Positions 1 through 9,178 of a DNA stretch of 64,000 nucleotides are shown piece by piece. The notes under the pieces were generated by a model. The model searched no databases, was not told where the DNA came from, and worked only from the letters and a program-made list of their open reading frames with translations. Position 1 is the stretch's first letter, and each line of letters begins with the position of its first letter. Origin of the DNA: Mucilaginibacter gilvus (GTDB lineage: Bacteria; Bacteroidota; Bacteroidia; Sphingobacteriales; Sphingobacteriaceae); NCBI RefSeq assembly GCF_004054195.1, contig NZ_SBIW01000006.1:193653-257652 (forward strand). Reading direction: 5' to 3'. The position numbers and the translations under genes are program-made.

Positions 1-2
1 AA

Positions 3-2318
3 CAGCACAACATTAAGGCCATGCCACAAGGTAATGAAGTAAACCTTGCGTTAAAACTAACCAGCCTTACAAATGCGGTTATCCCCTACCGGGATATCGA
101 ACTCAGGCTTACCGAGGGCAAAAAAACGCTGGTTAAAAACAACTATCTAACTACGGATGGAGGCAATATCAACGCCAATTTCATGCTCCCAAAAAAAACA
201 GAAACACGCCGGCTCTCGCTGCTCATTACCGATAAAACCACAAAAAACAAATACATTTTCCCTTTTTACCCCGGTGGTTATCTGCAAAACATCGACCTGC
301 AATTTATGCCCGAAGGCGGCAATTTAGTAAATGGAATCTCCTCGCGTGTAGCCTTTAAAGCCATTAGCGAAGATGGGCTGGGAACAGCAGTTACCGGGCA
401 TATAGTAAACAACAGCGGCCAGCAAGTAAGCAGTTTTTCAACCTCGCATAACGGGATGGGGAGCTTTATCTTGTTACCTAAAGCAACCGAAACTTATACC
501 GCCAAATTTGAGTTGAATGATGCCAGTCATTCGGTACCGCTGCCTGTGGTGCAACCATCGGGCTTATCTTTAAGGGTTGATAACCTGTCTTCGCCAGATT
601 CGGTTTATATTCATATCAAAGCCACACCGGGGATAGCCGCTGCAAATAAATCGTACAGTTTGATCGTACAATCTGCAGGCGGAATTTATTTGGGCTTATC
701 GTTTAAAATTGGCCGGGGATTTAACAATATCCCGCTGGAGAAGAGCTACCTGATGTCGGGCATTGTGAGTTTTACCATTATTGATGCCGATAACCGCCCG
801 CTGTGCGAACGACGGATCTTCATCGACCATCACGACAGGTTAGACCTCGAAGTCGCTAACGCGCAAACAGTTTATACTCCTCAGGATAGCATTGCGCTGA
901 ACATCCACGCATGTGATGCAAATGGCCACCCAATTGCAGGCAGCTTTTCTGTCGGCATTACCGATGATGCTTTCATCAAAAACGATGCTAGTGCCGATAA
1001 TATAGTTAGTCGCCTGTTGCTAACGTCGGAACTTAAGGGCCACATTGAAAACCCCGGATGGTATTTCAACTCCAATGATTTGAATACCGCGAAAGCAATG
1101 GACGACCTGATGCTTACGCAGGGATGGACAGGTTTTGATTGGGAAAAAGCGATGTTACCAATCGCCAGACCCCAATTTATTGCAGAGCCCGGTAATCGTT
1201 TAACCGGCAGGTTGCGCAACCTGTTTAACAAACCTGCAAAGGATTCCAGGCTGAACCTGTTCTCCGTAAGTAAAAAATACGGGCTGATAGTGTTGGATAC
1301 CATTAGCGATGCCAAGGGTGAATTTGCTTTTGAAAACCTGCCATTATTTGATACCATAGCCTACACCCTACGGGTAAACAATAAAAAAGATAAGGCCTCA
1401 ACAGCCGATATTATCCTGGATCTATTTAAGCCCACAGCAATTGCTGAGAGCGAGATCCGCATAATGCCATGGTATGTTCATGCCTACGATAGCCTGATGC
1501 TTGCCTATTTTAACCGCCCGCAGCCAATACGCTATAATGGAATTGATATTAGCGAGGTAAAAGGCAAACTGCTTAAAGAAGTAAAGATAAAAGCCGATAA
1601 ACCACATGTAAATGTAGCGGGCTATAATGGTTTTGTAAAAAAAGAGATCTTCGAAAAAGAACTGGTAGAAGCCGGGAAAATGACGCTTTTTGACCTGCTA
1701 TCGCGCAAGATAGGCGGTTTTGGCGTAAACCGTTTCTATGCAGAAAGTGTGTTCTCCAAGCCTGCTTACCATATCTACGACCCCGCGCTGGTTATAGGCA
1801 CGTCTATGGTGGCTGATATTATAGTTGACGGCATGAGCACGAGTGTGATAGTAGGCGTCAACACCAGTATTGACCCGGTAGGCGACCCGCAAACTACCAT
1901 TGACTTTATGAAAAGTATAGGCGCAGATGACGTAAAAGACATTAAAATAGCCGAGGGAACAAGATTATTCATAACCGTAACCACCCGTAGCGGCAACGGG
2001 ATTTTTACGCAGCCCGCGTTTAATATTTTCTCCTACCGCCCGGTACCGTTTTGTTTGCCGAAGCAATTCTATCGCCCAAGGTACGATGTGAAAAATACGA
2101 CTGCGCTTTTGCCGCGCCCAACCCTGCATTGGGAACCCAATATAATAACCGACGGAACAGGCAAAGCGGCCTTATCCTTTTTTGCGGCCGATAAACCGGG
2201 TACCTACACCGTAATTATTGAAGGGACGGATATGAACGGGAATTTTGGCAGGCAAACCAGCAAAATAACCATATCACCACAGGCGGCGGCACAAAAGCGA
2301 ACCCAAATTGGTAAATAG
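3..2318 (+). CDS. Large surface protein with macroglobulin-like and plug-like regions, 5' end missing
   Basis: The reading frame is open to the left edge of the window, so the ATG at 21 is probably internal and the true start lies outside. Seen: about 765 residues without a stop, beta-rich throughout, with an N-terminal part resembling MG2 (macroglobulin-type) domains, and a segment around residues 590-690 that resembles a TonB-receptor plug (a VDGM-type strand, then ADDVKDIKI, then a TTRSGNG strand). The last 70 residues look like another macroglobulin-type strand region ending in a Lys/Gln-rich tail. Proteins of this layout are common in Sphingobacteriaceae and are annotated as carboxypeptidase-regulatory-like or TonB-plug-domain proteins; their substrate is unknown. 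The missing N-terminus would be expected to hold a signal peptide. The function is not assigned beyond a likely periplasmic or outer-membrane location. Confidence 0.7.
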   Translation, partial: QHNIKAMPQGNEVNLALKLTSLTNAVIPYRDIELRLTEGKKTLVKNNYLTTDGGNINANFMLPKKTETRRLSLLITDKTTKNKYIFPFYPGGYLQNIDLQFMPEGGNLVNGISSRVAFKAISEDGLGTAVTGHIVNNSGQQVSSFSTSHNGMGSFILLPKATETYTAKFELNDASHSVPLPVVQPSGLSLRVDNLSSPDSVYIHIKATPGIAAANKSYSLIVQSAGGIYLGLSFKIGRGFNNIPLEKSYLMSGIVSFTIIDADNRPLCERRIFIDHHDRLDLEVANAQTVYTPQDSIALNIHACDANGHPIAGSFSVGITDDAFIKNDASADNIVSRLLLTSELKGHIENPGWYFNSNDLNTAKAMDDLMLTQGWTGFDWEKAMLPIARPQFIAEPGNRLTGRLRNLFNKPAKDSRLNLFSVSKKYGLIVLDTISDAKGEFAFENLPLFDTIAYTLRVNNKKDKASTADIILDLFKPTAIAESEIRIMPWYVHAYDSLMLAYFNRPQPIRYNGIDISEVKGKLLKEVKIKADKPHVNVAGYNGFVKKEIFEKELVEAGKMTLFDLLSRKIGGFGVNRFYAESVFSKPAYHIYDPALVIGTSMVADIIVDGMSTSVIVGVNTSIDPVGDPQTTIDFMKSIGADDVKDIKIAEGTRLFITVTTRSGNGIFTQPAFNIFSYRPVPFCLPKQFYRPRYDVKNTTALLPRPTLHWEPNIITDGTGKAALSFFAADKPGTYTVIIEGTDMNGNFGRQTSKITISPQAAAQKRTQIGK

Positions 2319-2326
2319 CAAAGTGT

Positions 2327-2641
2327 TTAAGGGAATATAAACCAGCAGGCATACACTATAAATGCCGCTATACCGCCGGCTATCAGCACTTTAATGGGGC
2401 TTGTTATTTTGTCCAGTGTTCTCTCACTATTAAACACCCGTATGTTCAAATAAAGGTAGCCCAACCACCCGGTTATCGTTACTATAATAGCTCCGGTAAC
2501 AATCCATTCGAAGGACGGATCCGAGCGGCGGATGCGTATCCCGTTATCATTCATTAAATACAGCAGCCACGTTATCAGTATAGGCATCACTATCAGCGCC
2601 AAACAAATATGCCTGCTTATGCGGGGCGAGAGCTTTTTCAT
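2327..2641 (-). CDS. Small membrane protein, three predicted TM helices, unknown function
   Basis: This is a 104-residue protein with three hydrophobic stretches (about residues 10-30, 45-65 and 78-102) and a short basic N-terminus beginning MKKLSPR. A longer frame starts at 2671, but that start falls inside the T-tract of the rpsA terminator; the ATG at 2641 has an AAAGGAA sequence upstream and gives a more typical N-terminus. It lies downstream of rpsA on the same strand and converges with the gene ending at 2318. No family is recognised; it could be a Bacteroidetes-specific small membrane protein. Confidence 0.6.
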   Translation of the reverse strand: MKKLSPRISRHICLALIVMPILITWLLYLMNDNGIRIRRSDPSFEWIVTGAIIVTITGWLGYLYLNIRVFNSERTLDKITSPIKVLIAGGIAAFIVYACWFIFP

Positions 2642-2669
2642 TATGATAAATATACCGATTCCTTTAAAC

Positions 2670-2705
2670 AAAAAAAGCCCTCCCGATTGCTCGGAAGGGC
2701 TTTGT
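2670..2705 (-). terminator. Rho-independent terminator of rpsA
   Basis: A hairpin with arms AAGCCCTCCCGA and TCGGAAGGGCTT (one mismatch, four-base loop) is followed on the minus strand by a run of seven T. It begins 18 bases beyond the rpsA stop codon, the expected place for the rpsA terminator. Confidence 0.85.
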
Positions 2706-2722
2706 AATATGTCTTTAAAAGA

Positions 2723-4732
2723 TTAAACTTCTTTGGTTTCTTCAGTTTCTGAAGCAGCTTCTGGCTCTGCTTTAGCTACCGGTGCAGCAGCAACAGGGGC
2801 TTTTTTAGCCGCTTTGCTTTCAGCACCTTCCATTTGCTCTTTTAACTGAGCTAATACGCTAAGGTCACCTAAAGTTGATTTTTCTACTGATTCTTTCACT
2901 TTCTTAACCGCGTTGTTAGCAGATTTTGCTTCTTTCTTACGGTTTTCAAATTCCTGAACACGAGCGTCAGCGCGAGCTTCTTCCCATATACGTGAGTGTG
3001 AAATAACGATACGTTTGTTCTCTTTGTTGAATTCGATGATCTTGAACTCAGCGGCTTCTTCAGCTTTTACAGATTTACCGTCTTCTTTAACCAAATGCTT
3101 GGTTGGCGCAAAGCCTTCAACACCGTAAGGTAAAGCTACGATAGCACCTTTATCAGTTACTTTCAACACGGTACCTTCATGTATCGAATCGATAGTGAAG
3201 ATAGTTTCGAAAGTATCCCAAGGGTTTTCTTCCAGCTGTTTGTGGCCTAAGCTTAGTTTGCGGTTATCAATATCAAGCTCTAATACTACCACGTTTAATT
3301 TTTCGCCAACCTTAGTAAATTCGTTAGGGTGGTTTACTTTTTTAGACCATGATAAGTCAGAGATGTGAATCAAGCCGTCGATGCCGTCTTCCAGTTCAAC
3401 AAACACACCAAAGTTGGTCATGTTTTTAACAGTAGCAACATGAGTGGTACCAATTGCATACCTGGTACCGGCATTTTGCCAAGGATCAGGAGTTAATTGT
3501 TTAATACCTAAGCTCATTTTGCGCTCGTCGCGGTCTAAGGTTAATACCTGAGCCTCAACTTCGTCGCCAACTTTCAAAAATTCCTGTGGGTTACGCAGGT
3601 TTTGAGACCATGACATTTCTGACACGTGGATCAAACCTTCAACACCCGGGATAATTTCTAAGAACGCACCGTAATCTGCAACGGTAACAATTTTACCTTT
3701 CACTTTAGAGCCGATAACCAATTCGGTATCAAGCGACTGCCAAGGGTGCGGGGTAAGTTGTTTTAAGCCTAAAGCGATACGTTTTTTCTCATCATCAAAA
3801 TCAAGCACAACAACGTTGATCTTCTGATCTAATGCTAATACTTCTCTTGGATGCTCTATGCGGCCCCAAGATATATCGGTAATGTGTAGTAAACCGTCTA
3901 CGCCACCAAGGTCGATGAATACACCAAAGTCGGTAATGTTTTTAACGGTACCTTCCAATACCTGGCCTTTTTCAAGCTTGGCAACAATTTCTGTTTTTTG
4001 GTTTTCCAAATCGTCTTCGATAAGCACTTTGTGCGATACCACAACGTTTTTAAACTCGTGGTTTATCTTAACAACTTTGAATTCCATTGTTTTGCCCACA
4101 TACACATCATAATCCCTGATAGGTTTGATGTCGATCTGTGAACCTGGTAAAAAGGCTTCAACGCCCATAATATCTACAATTAAACCACCCTTAGTTCTGC
4201 TTTTTACAAAACCAGTGATGATCTCATCGTTATCCAGTGCCGAATTAATACGCTCCCATGATTTTTGAGTTTTAGCACGTTTACGAGAAAGCACTAACTG
4301 ACCGTTAGCATCTTCCTGCGATTCAACAAATACTTCAACTGAATCACCGATCTTCAGATCAGGTGTATCACGGAACTCAGAAACCGATACCAAACCGTCA
4401 GATTTAAATCCGATGTTTAATACAACATCTTTGTTATTGATATTTACAACAACACCAGAGATAATTTCGCCTTTGGTGATAGAGCTGAAAGTTCCATCAT
4501 ACAATTTCTCCAATTTCTCACGGTCACTATCGCTGTAGTTACCAAATTTTTTGTCATCTGCATCCCAGTCGAAATCTTCGAGTGGTGCAACTGCGATCTT
4601 AGATTTGATCTCTTCGATTGATATTGAATCAGCTTCTGATTCAATAGTTTCTTTTTCTGCGGTTGCAGTAACTGTACCCAGTTCCGCTTCCTTAGCATTT
4701 AATTCTTTTTCTGCTTCTTGTTTTTTTGCCAT
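2723..4732 (-). CDS. rpsA: 30S ribosomal protein S1
   Basis: S1 binds mRNA on the 30S subunit and helps initiation. The 669-residue protein has six S1/OB-fold repeats; the third to fifth are most canonical (for example ITDFGVFIDLGGVDGLLHI, ending in DISW-type turns), while the first and last are divergent, as in S1 proteins generally. The N-terminal 80 residues are acidic and the C-terminal 60 are Ala/Glu/Lys-rich, as in Bacteroidetes S1. The start at 4732 follows an AAGGAG sequence about 12 bases upstream. Note that many Bacteroidetes genes lack Shine-Dalgarno sequences, so this is a relatively strong one. A TACCTTTG -7 element lies 43 bases upstream and a hairpin terminator follows the stop, so the gene is probably monocistronic. 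Confidence 0.96.
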   Translation of the reverse strand: MAKKQEAEKELNAKEAELGTVTATAEKETIESEADSISIEEIKSKIAVAPLEDFDWDADDKKFGNYSDSDREKLEKLYDGTFSSITKGEIISGVVVNINNKDVVLNIGFKSDGLVSVSEFRDTPDLKIGDSVEVFVESQEDANGQLVLSRKRAKTQKSWERINSALDNDEIITGFVKSRTKGGLIVDIMGVEAFLPGSQIDIKPIRDYDVYVGKTMEFKVVKINHEFKNVVVSHKVLIEDDLENQKTEIVAKLEKGQVLEGTVKNITDFGVFIDLGGVDGLLHITDISWGRIEHPREVLALDQKINVVVLDFDDEKKRIALGLKQLTPHPWQSLDTELVIGSKVKGKIVTVADYGAFLEIIPGVEGLIHVSEMSWSQNLRNPQEFLKVGDEVEAQVLTLDRDERKMSLGIKQLTPDPWQNAGTRYAIGTTHVATVKNMTNFGVFVELEDGIDGLIHISDLSWSKKVNHPNEFTKVGEKLNVVVLELDIDNRKLSLGHKQLEENPWDTFETIFTIDSIHEGTVLKVTDKGAIVALPYGVEGFAPTKHLVKEDGKSVKAEEAAEFKIIEFNKENKRIVISHSRIWEEARADARVQEFENRKKEAKSANNAVKKVKESVEKSTLGDLSVLAQLKEQMEGAESKAAKKAPVAAAPVAKAEPEAASETEETKEV

Positions 4733-4774
4733 TAATAAATTTTACTCCTTTTTCCCAACACTTAATTGGGACTG

Positions 4775-4782
4775 CAAAGGTA
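4775..4782 (-). promoter_or_regulatory. rpsA: -7 element of the rpsA promoter (TACCTTTG)
   Basis: On the minus strand the bases read TACCTTTG, an exact match to the Bacteroidetes -7 consensus TAnnTTTG. They lie 43 bases before the rpsA start codon, and very AT-rich sequence follows upstream, as expected for a strong ribosomal-protein promoter. Confidence 0.65.
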
Positions 4783-4945
4783 CGGATATAATTTTTATAG
4801 ATAAAAATATTTTTAGTGTTAAATATTCGTTTTTAGGAGGTTTTTGATCGGAATACAGGTAGCGATGGGCGAATAGGGGATTTTTGTATTAAACCCGTCG
4901 GTTTTGATTAATTTCGGATCTATCACCTACTATTATCAGGGGGAG

Positions 4946-5046
4946 GGCGTTGCCTGCGGCCCGCGCTGTCCGTTTCAACTCCTCATGCCATGGTGCTGGT
5001 AAAAGCAGCATTAACATTCCGGGGTTTCCACTACTATCGCTAACGC
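4946..5046. repeat. Dispersed intergenic repeat, copy 1
   Basis: In the 360-base gap between rpsA and the next gene. Its reverse complement shares blocks with 18591-18690: GCGATAG, AGTGGAAACCCCGGAA, GAGGAGTTG, AGCGGGCC and GGCAACGCC in the same order, with variable sequence between. No open frame crosses it. Such GGAAACCCCGG-containing elements are common between genes in Sphingobacteriaceae; their origin is unknown to me. Apart from this element and the rpsA promoter nothing else is visible in 4733-5092. Confidence 0.7.
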
Positions 5047-5092
5047 GGGGATTGCGTCAGTTTAAACATGGGATATTGAGTACACTTTGTGG

Positions 5093-5761
5093 TTAGTGTT
5101 TTATCTTCGCCCCTATCTCCTCATATATCTGCATAAAGCTATCTAACAAACCCTCGCGGTAGCTGAGTATAACCTCGCTCATGGCGGTTTCATGTTCGGG
5201 GGTAAATGGGTCGCGCCATACGCGCATGCAAATTCGTTTAAGAGCGTAGGTAACCTGCCCAAGGTTAGCATAGGTGGCCAAATATCGGCTCTGTTTAAAA
5301 CTCTCGTAAAATTTTGAGAAAACACCAGGGTTCTTCATCCCCGCAAAAGCCAAAAACTCATTTATTGTATCCGTCTCGCAGCTATCCAGGTGACTGTAAA
5401 AATCATCCACACTTATTTTATTGGTGGTGATGAGCAGGTTATCCAGTATCAGCTCTACGCCAATATGTCCCAAAAAGAAAGGTTTTACCGGCGAGCCCAC
5501 AATGGCAGGTACAAGCAGTTTTTTGAGCGCGTGCGAATGATGCAGGAAAAAATCCGCTGTATGGAAGTATTTATCAACCAGTAGATGCTTGTTCCAGCCG
5601 GCAATAACGGAGTTTACGTTTGGGTTGGAGTGTACTAATTTTTCGGGGTGCAGGATGATGGTTTTGTCAGCATTTTTCAACAGATCGGGCAGTACGGTAC
5701 CTAAGGTAAAGTAGCAGTCGGTTGCGTCCCGGTCAAAATAATAGTGCGACAAAAAATTCAT
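5093..5761 (-). CDS. AcpH-like (acyl carrier protein phosphodiesterase-related) protein
   Basis: The 222-residue protein starts MNFLSHYYFDR and continues with GTVLPDLLK, an N-terminus like that of the ACP phosphodiesterase AcpH family (MNFLAH followed by a GNxxxD segment). Several conserved histidines (HPEKLVHSN, KYFHTADFF, LGHIGVE) could bind a metal. AcpH proteins remove phosphopantetheine from acyl carrier protein, but the family in Bacteroidetes is divergent and the activity here is not proven. The gene stands alone on the minus strand, divergent from tyrS; the start chosen is the first ATG and begins directly with the conserved motif. Confidence 0.75.
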   Translation of the reverse strand: MNFLSHYYFDRDATDCYFTLGTVLPDLLKNADKTIILHPEKLVHSNPNVNSVIAGWNKHLLVDKYFHTADFFLHHSHALKKLLVPAIVGSPVKPFFLGHIGVELILDNLLITTNKISVDDFYSHLDSCETDTINEFLAFAGMKNPGVFSKFYESFKQSRYLATYANLGQVTYALKRICMRVWRDPFTPEHETAMSEVILSYREGLLDSFMQIYEEIGAKIKH

Positions 5762-5907
5762 AGGCAGGGGTTAAAATGTTCCGTTTGTAGCAATAAACAA
5801 AAAATATACCACATAAAAAAGCTTTAACACAGGTTTAATAGCAATATCACCTGTGGTTTACACCGCCAAAAAGCCTCAATTACATTTACGTGCAAAAGAT
5901 AAACTAC

Positions 5908-5915
5908 TATCTTTG
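5908..5915 (+). promoter_or_regulatory. tyrS: -7 element of the tyrS promoter (TATCTTTG)
   Basis: An exact TAnnTTTG match, 37 bases before the ATG at 5953. The longer reading frame that begins at 5890 lies upstream of this element, so transcription from here rules that start out. A perfect palindrome CCGGTAGCTACCGG (5921-5934) sits in the short leader. Confidence 0.65.
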
Positions 5916-5952
5916 CCGTCCCGGTAGCTACCGGTTTGAAACACATACACTA

Positions 5953-7236
5953 ATGAATTTTGTAGAAGAACTACGCTGGAGAGGCATGTTGCACGATATT
6001 ATGCCCGGAACTGAGGAATTGCTGAATAAAGGGATGGTATCGGGCTATATCGGTTTCGACCCAACTGCCGATTCGCTGCACGTGGGCAGCCTTGCGCAAA
6101 TCATGACGCTCATCCACTTCCAACTTGCAGGCCATAAGCCATTTGCATTGGTTGGCGGCGCTACCGGCATGGTTGGCGACCCATCAGGTAAATCAGCGGA
6201 GCGCAACTTATTGAACGAAGAAGACCTGCAGCATAACCTTAACGGCATTAAAGGCCAGTTAGAACGCTTCTTGGATTTTAGCGATGCTTCCAACAGCGCC
6301 GAAATGGTGAATAACTTCGATTGGTTTAAGGAGTATAACTTTTTAGATTTTATCCGCGATGTGGGTAAGCATATCACTGTTAACTATATGATGGCCAAAG
6401 ATTCGGTAAAAAACCGTATCAACGGCGATACGGGCATGTCGTTCACCGAGTTTTCATACCAACTGGTACAGGGGTACGATTTTTACTACCTGTGGAAAAA
6501 CCGTAACTGCGCCCTGCAAATGGGTGGCAGCGATCAATGGGGCAACATTGTTACCGGCACCGAGCTGGTACGCCGCAAAGGCCGTGGGGAAGCGTTTGCT
6601 TTAACCACGCAGCTTATCAAAAAAGCCGACGGCACCAAATTTGGCAAATCCGAAGGTGGCAACATCTGGCTGGACGCGGCAAAAACATCACCATACAAAT
6701 TTTACCAATTTTGGTTGAATACCAGCGATGACGACGCTAAAACTTACATCAGGATATTTACGCTATTTGATAAAACAACTATTGAGGCAATGGAGGCCGA
6801 GCATGATGCCGCCCCTCACTTGCGTACGCTGCAAAAGGCGCTTGCCAAAGATATTACCCTGCGCGTACATGGCGAAACAGAATATATAAAAGCTATAAAA
6901 TCAACCGAGTTTTTATTCGGCAATACCGGCATCGACTTTTTAAGCGAACTGAATGATGAAGAGGTACTGGCCATATTTAGCGGCGTACCCAATTTTACCG
7001 TTGATAAGGCGGAGTTAGAAGCAGGCATACCTGTAACCGATCTGCTTGCCGCCAAAACAGCCATATTCCCATCAAAAGGCGAAGCTAAAAAGATGATACA
7101 GGGTGGCGGTGTTGCTATCAACAAAGAAAAAGCTGGCACACCCGATGACATTTATAATGCAGGCAACCTCATCAATAACAAATACTTAGTAGTACAAAAA
7201 GGAAAGAGAAATTATTTTTTAATTATTGCTGAATAA
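5953..7236 (+). CDS. tyrS: Tyrosyl-tRNA synthetase
   Basis: A class I aminoacyl-tRNA synthetase that charges tRNA-Tyr. The 427-residue protein has the HIGH-type motif HVGS (residues 43-46), the tyrosine pocket around [15 protein letters not shown], the QGYDFYYL and GGSDQWGNI segments, the KMSKS-type loop KFGKS (229-233), and a C-terminal S4 RNA-binding domain (about 360-427). The frame can be extended 21 codons upstream to 5890, but the -7 promoter element at 5908-5915 and the homology both point to the ATG at 5953. The S4 domain and KFGKS loop mark the TyrS type found in most bacteria. Confidence 0.97.
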   Translation: MNFVEELRWRGMLHDIMPGTEELLNKGMVSGYIGFDPTADSLHVGSLAQIMTLIHFQLAGHKPFALVGGATGMVGDPSGKSAERNLLNEEDLQHNLNGIKGQLERFLDFSDASNSAEMVNNFDWFKEYNFLDFIRDVGKHITVNYMMAKDSVKNRINGDTGMSFTEFSYQLVQGYDFYYLWKNRNCALQMGGSDQWGNIVTGTELVRRKGRGEAFALTTQLIKKADGTKFGKSEGGNIWLDAAKTSPYKFYQFWLNTSDDDAKTYIRIFTLFDKTTIEAMEAEHDAAPHLRTLQKALAKDITLRVHGETEYIKAIKSTEFLFGNTGIDFLSELNDEEVLAIFSGVPNFTVDKAELEAGIPVTDLLAAKTAIFPSKGEAKKMIQGGGVAINKEKAGTPDDIYNAGNLINNKYLVVQKGKRNYFLIIAE

Positions 7237-7246
7237 TTTGCAAATA

Positions 7247-7279
7247 CGACATTTGGTAAGTATTTTTGTATAAATGTCG
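7247..7279 (+). promoter_or_regulatory. Promoter and putative operator of the Xre-RES operon
   Basis: A perfect inverted repeat, CGACATTT (7247-7254) and AAATGTCG (7272-7279), brackets an exact -7 element TATTTTTG (7261-7268). The right arm overlaps the ATG at 7274. An antitoxin dimer bound here would block the promoter, which is the usual way Xre-type antitoxins repress their own operon. The predicted transcription start falls at or just before the ATG at 7274, so the mRNA may be leaderless; otherwise the in-frame ATG at 7286 is used. Confidence 0.6.
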
Positions 7280-7762
7280 CACAAAATGAAAGACGAAGAA
7301 AAAAATGAGTTTAAAGAGCCGATGGTTGCGTACATCACCCGGGGCTCAGGCTTGCCTTTATATAATTTATTTGGCGGTGCTGCTGCATTTTCTTCTGATT
7401 TTGACATGGTGAAATTGGCCAGGCAAGGCTTCCCTAAAAAAGCCTTGCTTGCCTTAGCTAAAAAAATATCCTTAAGCATTCAGGAGTTAGCCAACATTCT
7501 GCATATCTCCGAGCGTACTTTACAACGGTACGAAGACGATGCCATTATCAAAACAGAGTACGCCGAAAAAGCGGTTGAGCTCGCTCGCCTGTATACTCGT
7601 GGCGAGGAAGTTTTTGGTTCCTTAGATAAATTTAAGCTTTGGGTAAAAGCACCAAGCCTAATATTTAATGGCGAAGCGCCGATTAGTTTTTTGGATACTT
7701 CTGCCGGTTTCGATATGGTTTTTAACGAATTGGGGCGTATTGAGCACGGTATTTTCGCTTAA
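7274..7762 (+). CDS. Antitoxin of a Xre-RES toxin-antitoxin pair (Xre/MbcA/ParS type)
   Basis: The 162-residue protein has a helix-turn-helix centred on LSIQELANILHISERTLQRY (about residues 66-85) and a C-terminal DUF2384/MbcA-ParS toxin-binding domain (about 105-162: EEVFGSLDKFKLWV, then FLDTSAGFDMVFNEL). In known pairs the antitoxin neutralises the RES toxin and represses the operon. The toxin gene begins at the very next base after the stop codon. An ATG at 7286 is an alternative start four codons in. The palindrome spanning the promoter fits autoregulation. The chromosomal setting, between tyrS and a PH-domain gene, shows no phage or transposon around it. Confidence 0.92.
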   Translation: MSHKMKDEEKNEFKEPMVAYITRGSGLPLYNLFGGAAAFSSDFDMVKLARQGFPKKALLALAKKISLSIQELANILHISERTLQRYEDDAIIKTEYAEKAVELARLYTRGEEVFGSLDKFKLWVKAPSLIFNGEAPISFLDTSAGFDMVFNELGRIEHGIFA

Positions 7763-8218
7763 ATGATACTTTATCGTATTTCTGCCTGTAAATATATTGA
7801 AAGCCTTGACGGCACAGGCGCGCGTTTATACGGGGGTCGTTGGAATAGCAAAGGACATGCTATGGTTTACCTTGCATCTTCACGGGCGCTGGCAATGCTG
7901 GAAGTATTGGTACACTTGCAACCATTACTTATCCCACAAGATTTTTGCATTGCCGAAATTGAAGTACCGGATAAAAGTATTCACGAAATAGACACGGCTA
8001 CCCTACCGAAAAACTGGATAGATGTCTCTCCCCCTGTCGCAATTAAACAAATAGGCAACAAGTTTATAAAAGACGGGAAACAATTATTACTGAAGGTGCC
8101 CTCATCCATAGTGGAACAGGAGTTTAATTACCTCATAAACCCCGATCACCCGGAAATAAAAAGTGTAAAGGTATTGCGAACGAAGCCGTTCAGTTTCGAT
8201 GAGCGCTTAATACATTAA
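7763..8218 (+). CDS. RES-domain toxin (NAD+-depleting type)
   Basis: RES toxins of this family degrade cellular NAD+. The 151-residue protein has the features that name the family: the arginine of GGRWN (Arg26), the glutamate of ALAMLEVLVH (Glu47), and serines in KVPSSIVEQE (Ser114/115), with the conserved NYLINPxHP segment after it. Length is normal and no motif is lost, so it looks functional. It starts at 7763, directly after the antitoxin stop, which implies translational coupling. The NAD+ activity is taken from the family and is not shown by the sequence. Confidence 0.93.
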   Translation: MILYRISACKYIESLDGTGARLYGGRWNSKGHAMVYLASSRALAMLEVLVHLQPLLIPQDFCIAEIEVPDKSIHEIDTATLPKNWIDVSPPVAIKQIGNKFIKDGKQLLLKVPSSIVEQEFNYLINPDHPEIKSVKVLRTKPFSFDERLIH

Positions 8219-8253
8219 GCCCCCCTGCAAATACCAATGAACTACTGAACGAT

Positions 8254-8937
8254 TTAGAAGTCGCTCAGCAGATCAAGTTTCTTGGCGTTGTATTCTTCCT
8301 GCGAGATCAGCCCGTTCTCGAAAAGCATTTTTAGCCTTTTCAACTTTTCGGTCAGCTCATCTTTCTTGGGTTCTTCATGTACCACTGGCGCTGCAACGGG
8401 TGTAGGCGGCGGAGTTGGAACCGGGGATGCTGCGGCTACTGGCTGCTGAATCACTGGTGCTAATGGTTGAAAGGCAACCTGCGCGGCATGATCTATTTGC
8501 ATCGAGCCTGATTCGGCGCGTTTTTCTTCCAGGTCGCGCAGGCGGCGGGCTTCACGCTCGGCCTCTTTACGTTCCTGGGCGTATTGGTATAGCTTACGTG
8601 CTTGTACTTTAGGCAGGTAATCTACTCCCATTTCGGCGCCGTTAGTGGTTTTCACGCTGAAAACCGCCCCTATAATTTCTTCTTTGGTATATACGTCTAC
8701 AATATCTTTCCAAACAAAATCAACAAATTTGATAGATAGCCCGAGGTTTGCCGGGGTAAAAAACAGGATGCGTTTGTTGGTTAAAGCAATACAATCAGGA
8801 AACAAGTTCACTATCGGTTTCTTTTGAACCGCAATATATAGGATATCCTCGCCGGTGGTAAGCAGATCTACCAGGCGGCCATAAATACGTTCAACCGCTT
8901 TGGGGTCTTGTTCTTCCTTTAAAAATTTCTCTATCAT
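8254..8937 (-). CDS. PH-domain (YokE-like) and SHOCT-domain protein
   Basis: The 227-residue protein has an N-terminal bacterial pleckstrin-homology-like domain (about residues 25-120; ALTNKRILFF is the typical strand), a charged helical stretch (120-150), a Pro/Ala-rich linker (165-190), and a C-terminal SHOCT motif (about 195-227: LKRLKMLFENGLISQEEYNAKK). SHOCT domains are short oligomerisation helices of unknown role, often at the end of multi-domain proteins. No signal peptide or TM segment is seen, so it should be cytoplasmic. It converges with the RES toxin gene. The function is unknown. Confidence 0.8.
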   Translation of the reverse strand: MIEKFLKEEQDPKAVERIYGRLVDLLTTGEDILYIAVQKKPIVNLFPDCIALTNKRILFFTPANLGLSIKFVDFVWKDIVDVYTKEEIIGAVFSVKTTNGAEMGVDYLPKVQARKLYQYAQERKEAEREARRLRDLEEKRAESGSMQIDHAAQVAFQPLAPVIQQPVAAASPVPTPPPTPVAAPVVHEEPKKDELTEKLKRLKMLFENGLISQEEYNAKKLDLLSDF

Positions 8938-9025
8938 ATTTTTGATATTAGGATCGCGGGCAAAAATAACAATAATATTGCCTTTATAAATATAAGTTTT
9001 AAGCCAAAAGTAGCGCCATCGCGCT

Positions 9026-9178
9026 TTATCTCAATAAAGTAACAGATGTATTTTGTGTGTAGCTTACACCATCGCCCATGGTGTATTTTACCACCAGGTA
9101 ATAAACACCTGTAGTTGCCGGTTTACCGCCGTAGTTGCCATCCCAACCTATATTGAGGTTTTTGGTATGAAAATACTG
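9026..9178 (-). pseudogene. Severed C-terminal end of the T9SS type-B sorting domain
   Basis: This is the in-frame continuation of the gene at 9179-10996 beyond its TAG stop. It encodes 50 residues that complete the type-B gliding-motility C-terminal domain: QYFHTKNLNIGWDG, a KPATTGVYYLVV strand, and the terminal TLLR, followed by TAA at 9026-9028. The TAG sits exactly where one residue would be between NRWG and the following Phe, so a single-base nonsense change explains the break. Confidence 0.8.

Noticed and set aside
3858..4112. Plus-strand open frame inside rpsA
   Set aside because: It is antisense to a well-conserved ribosomal protein gene and has no features of its own; the frame is open only because of codon composition.
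5890..5952. Longer tyrS start
   Set aside because: It lies before the exact -7 element at 5908-5915 and adds residues with no family match.
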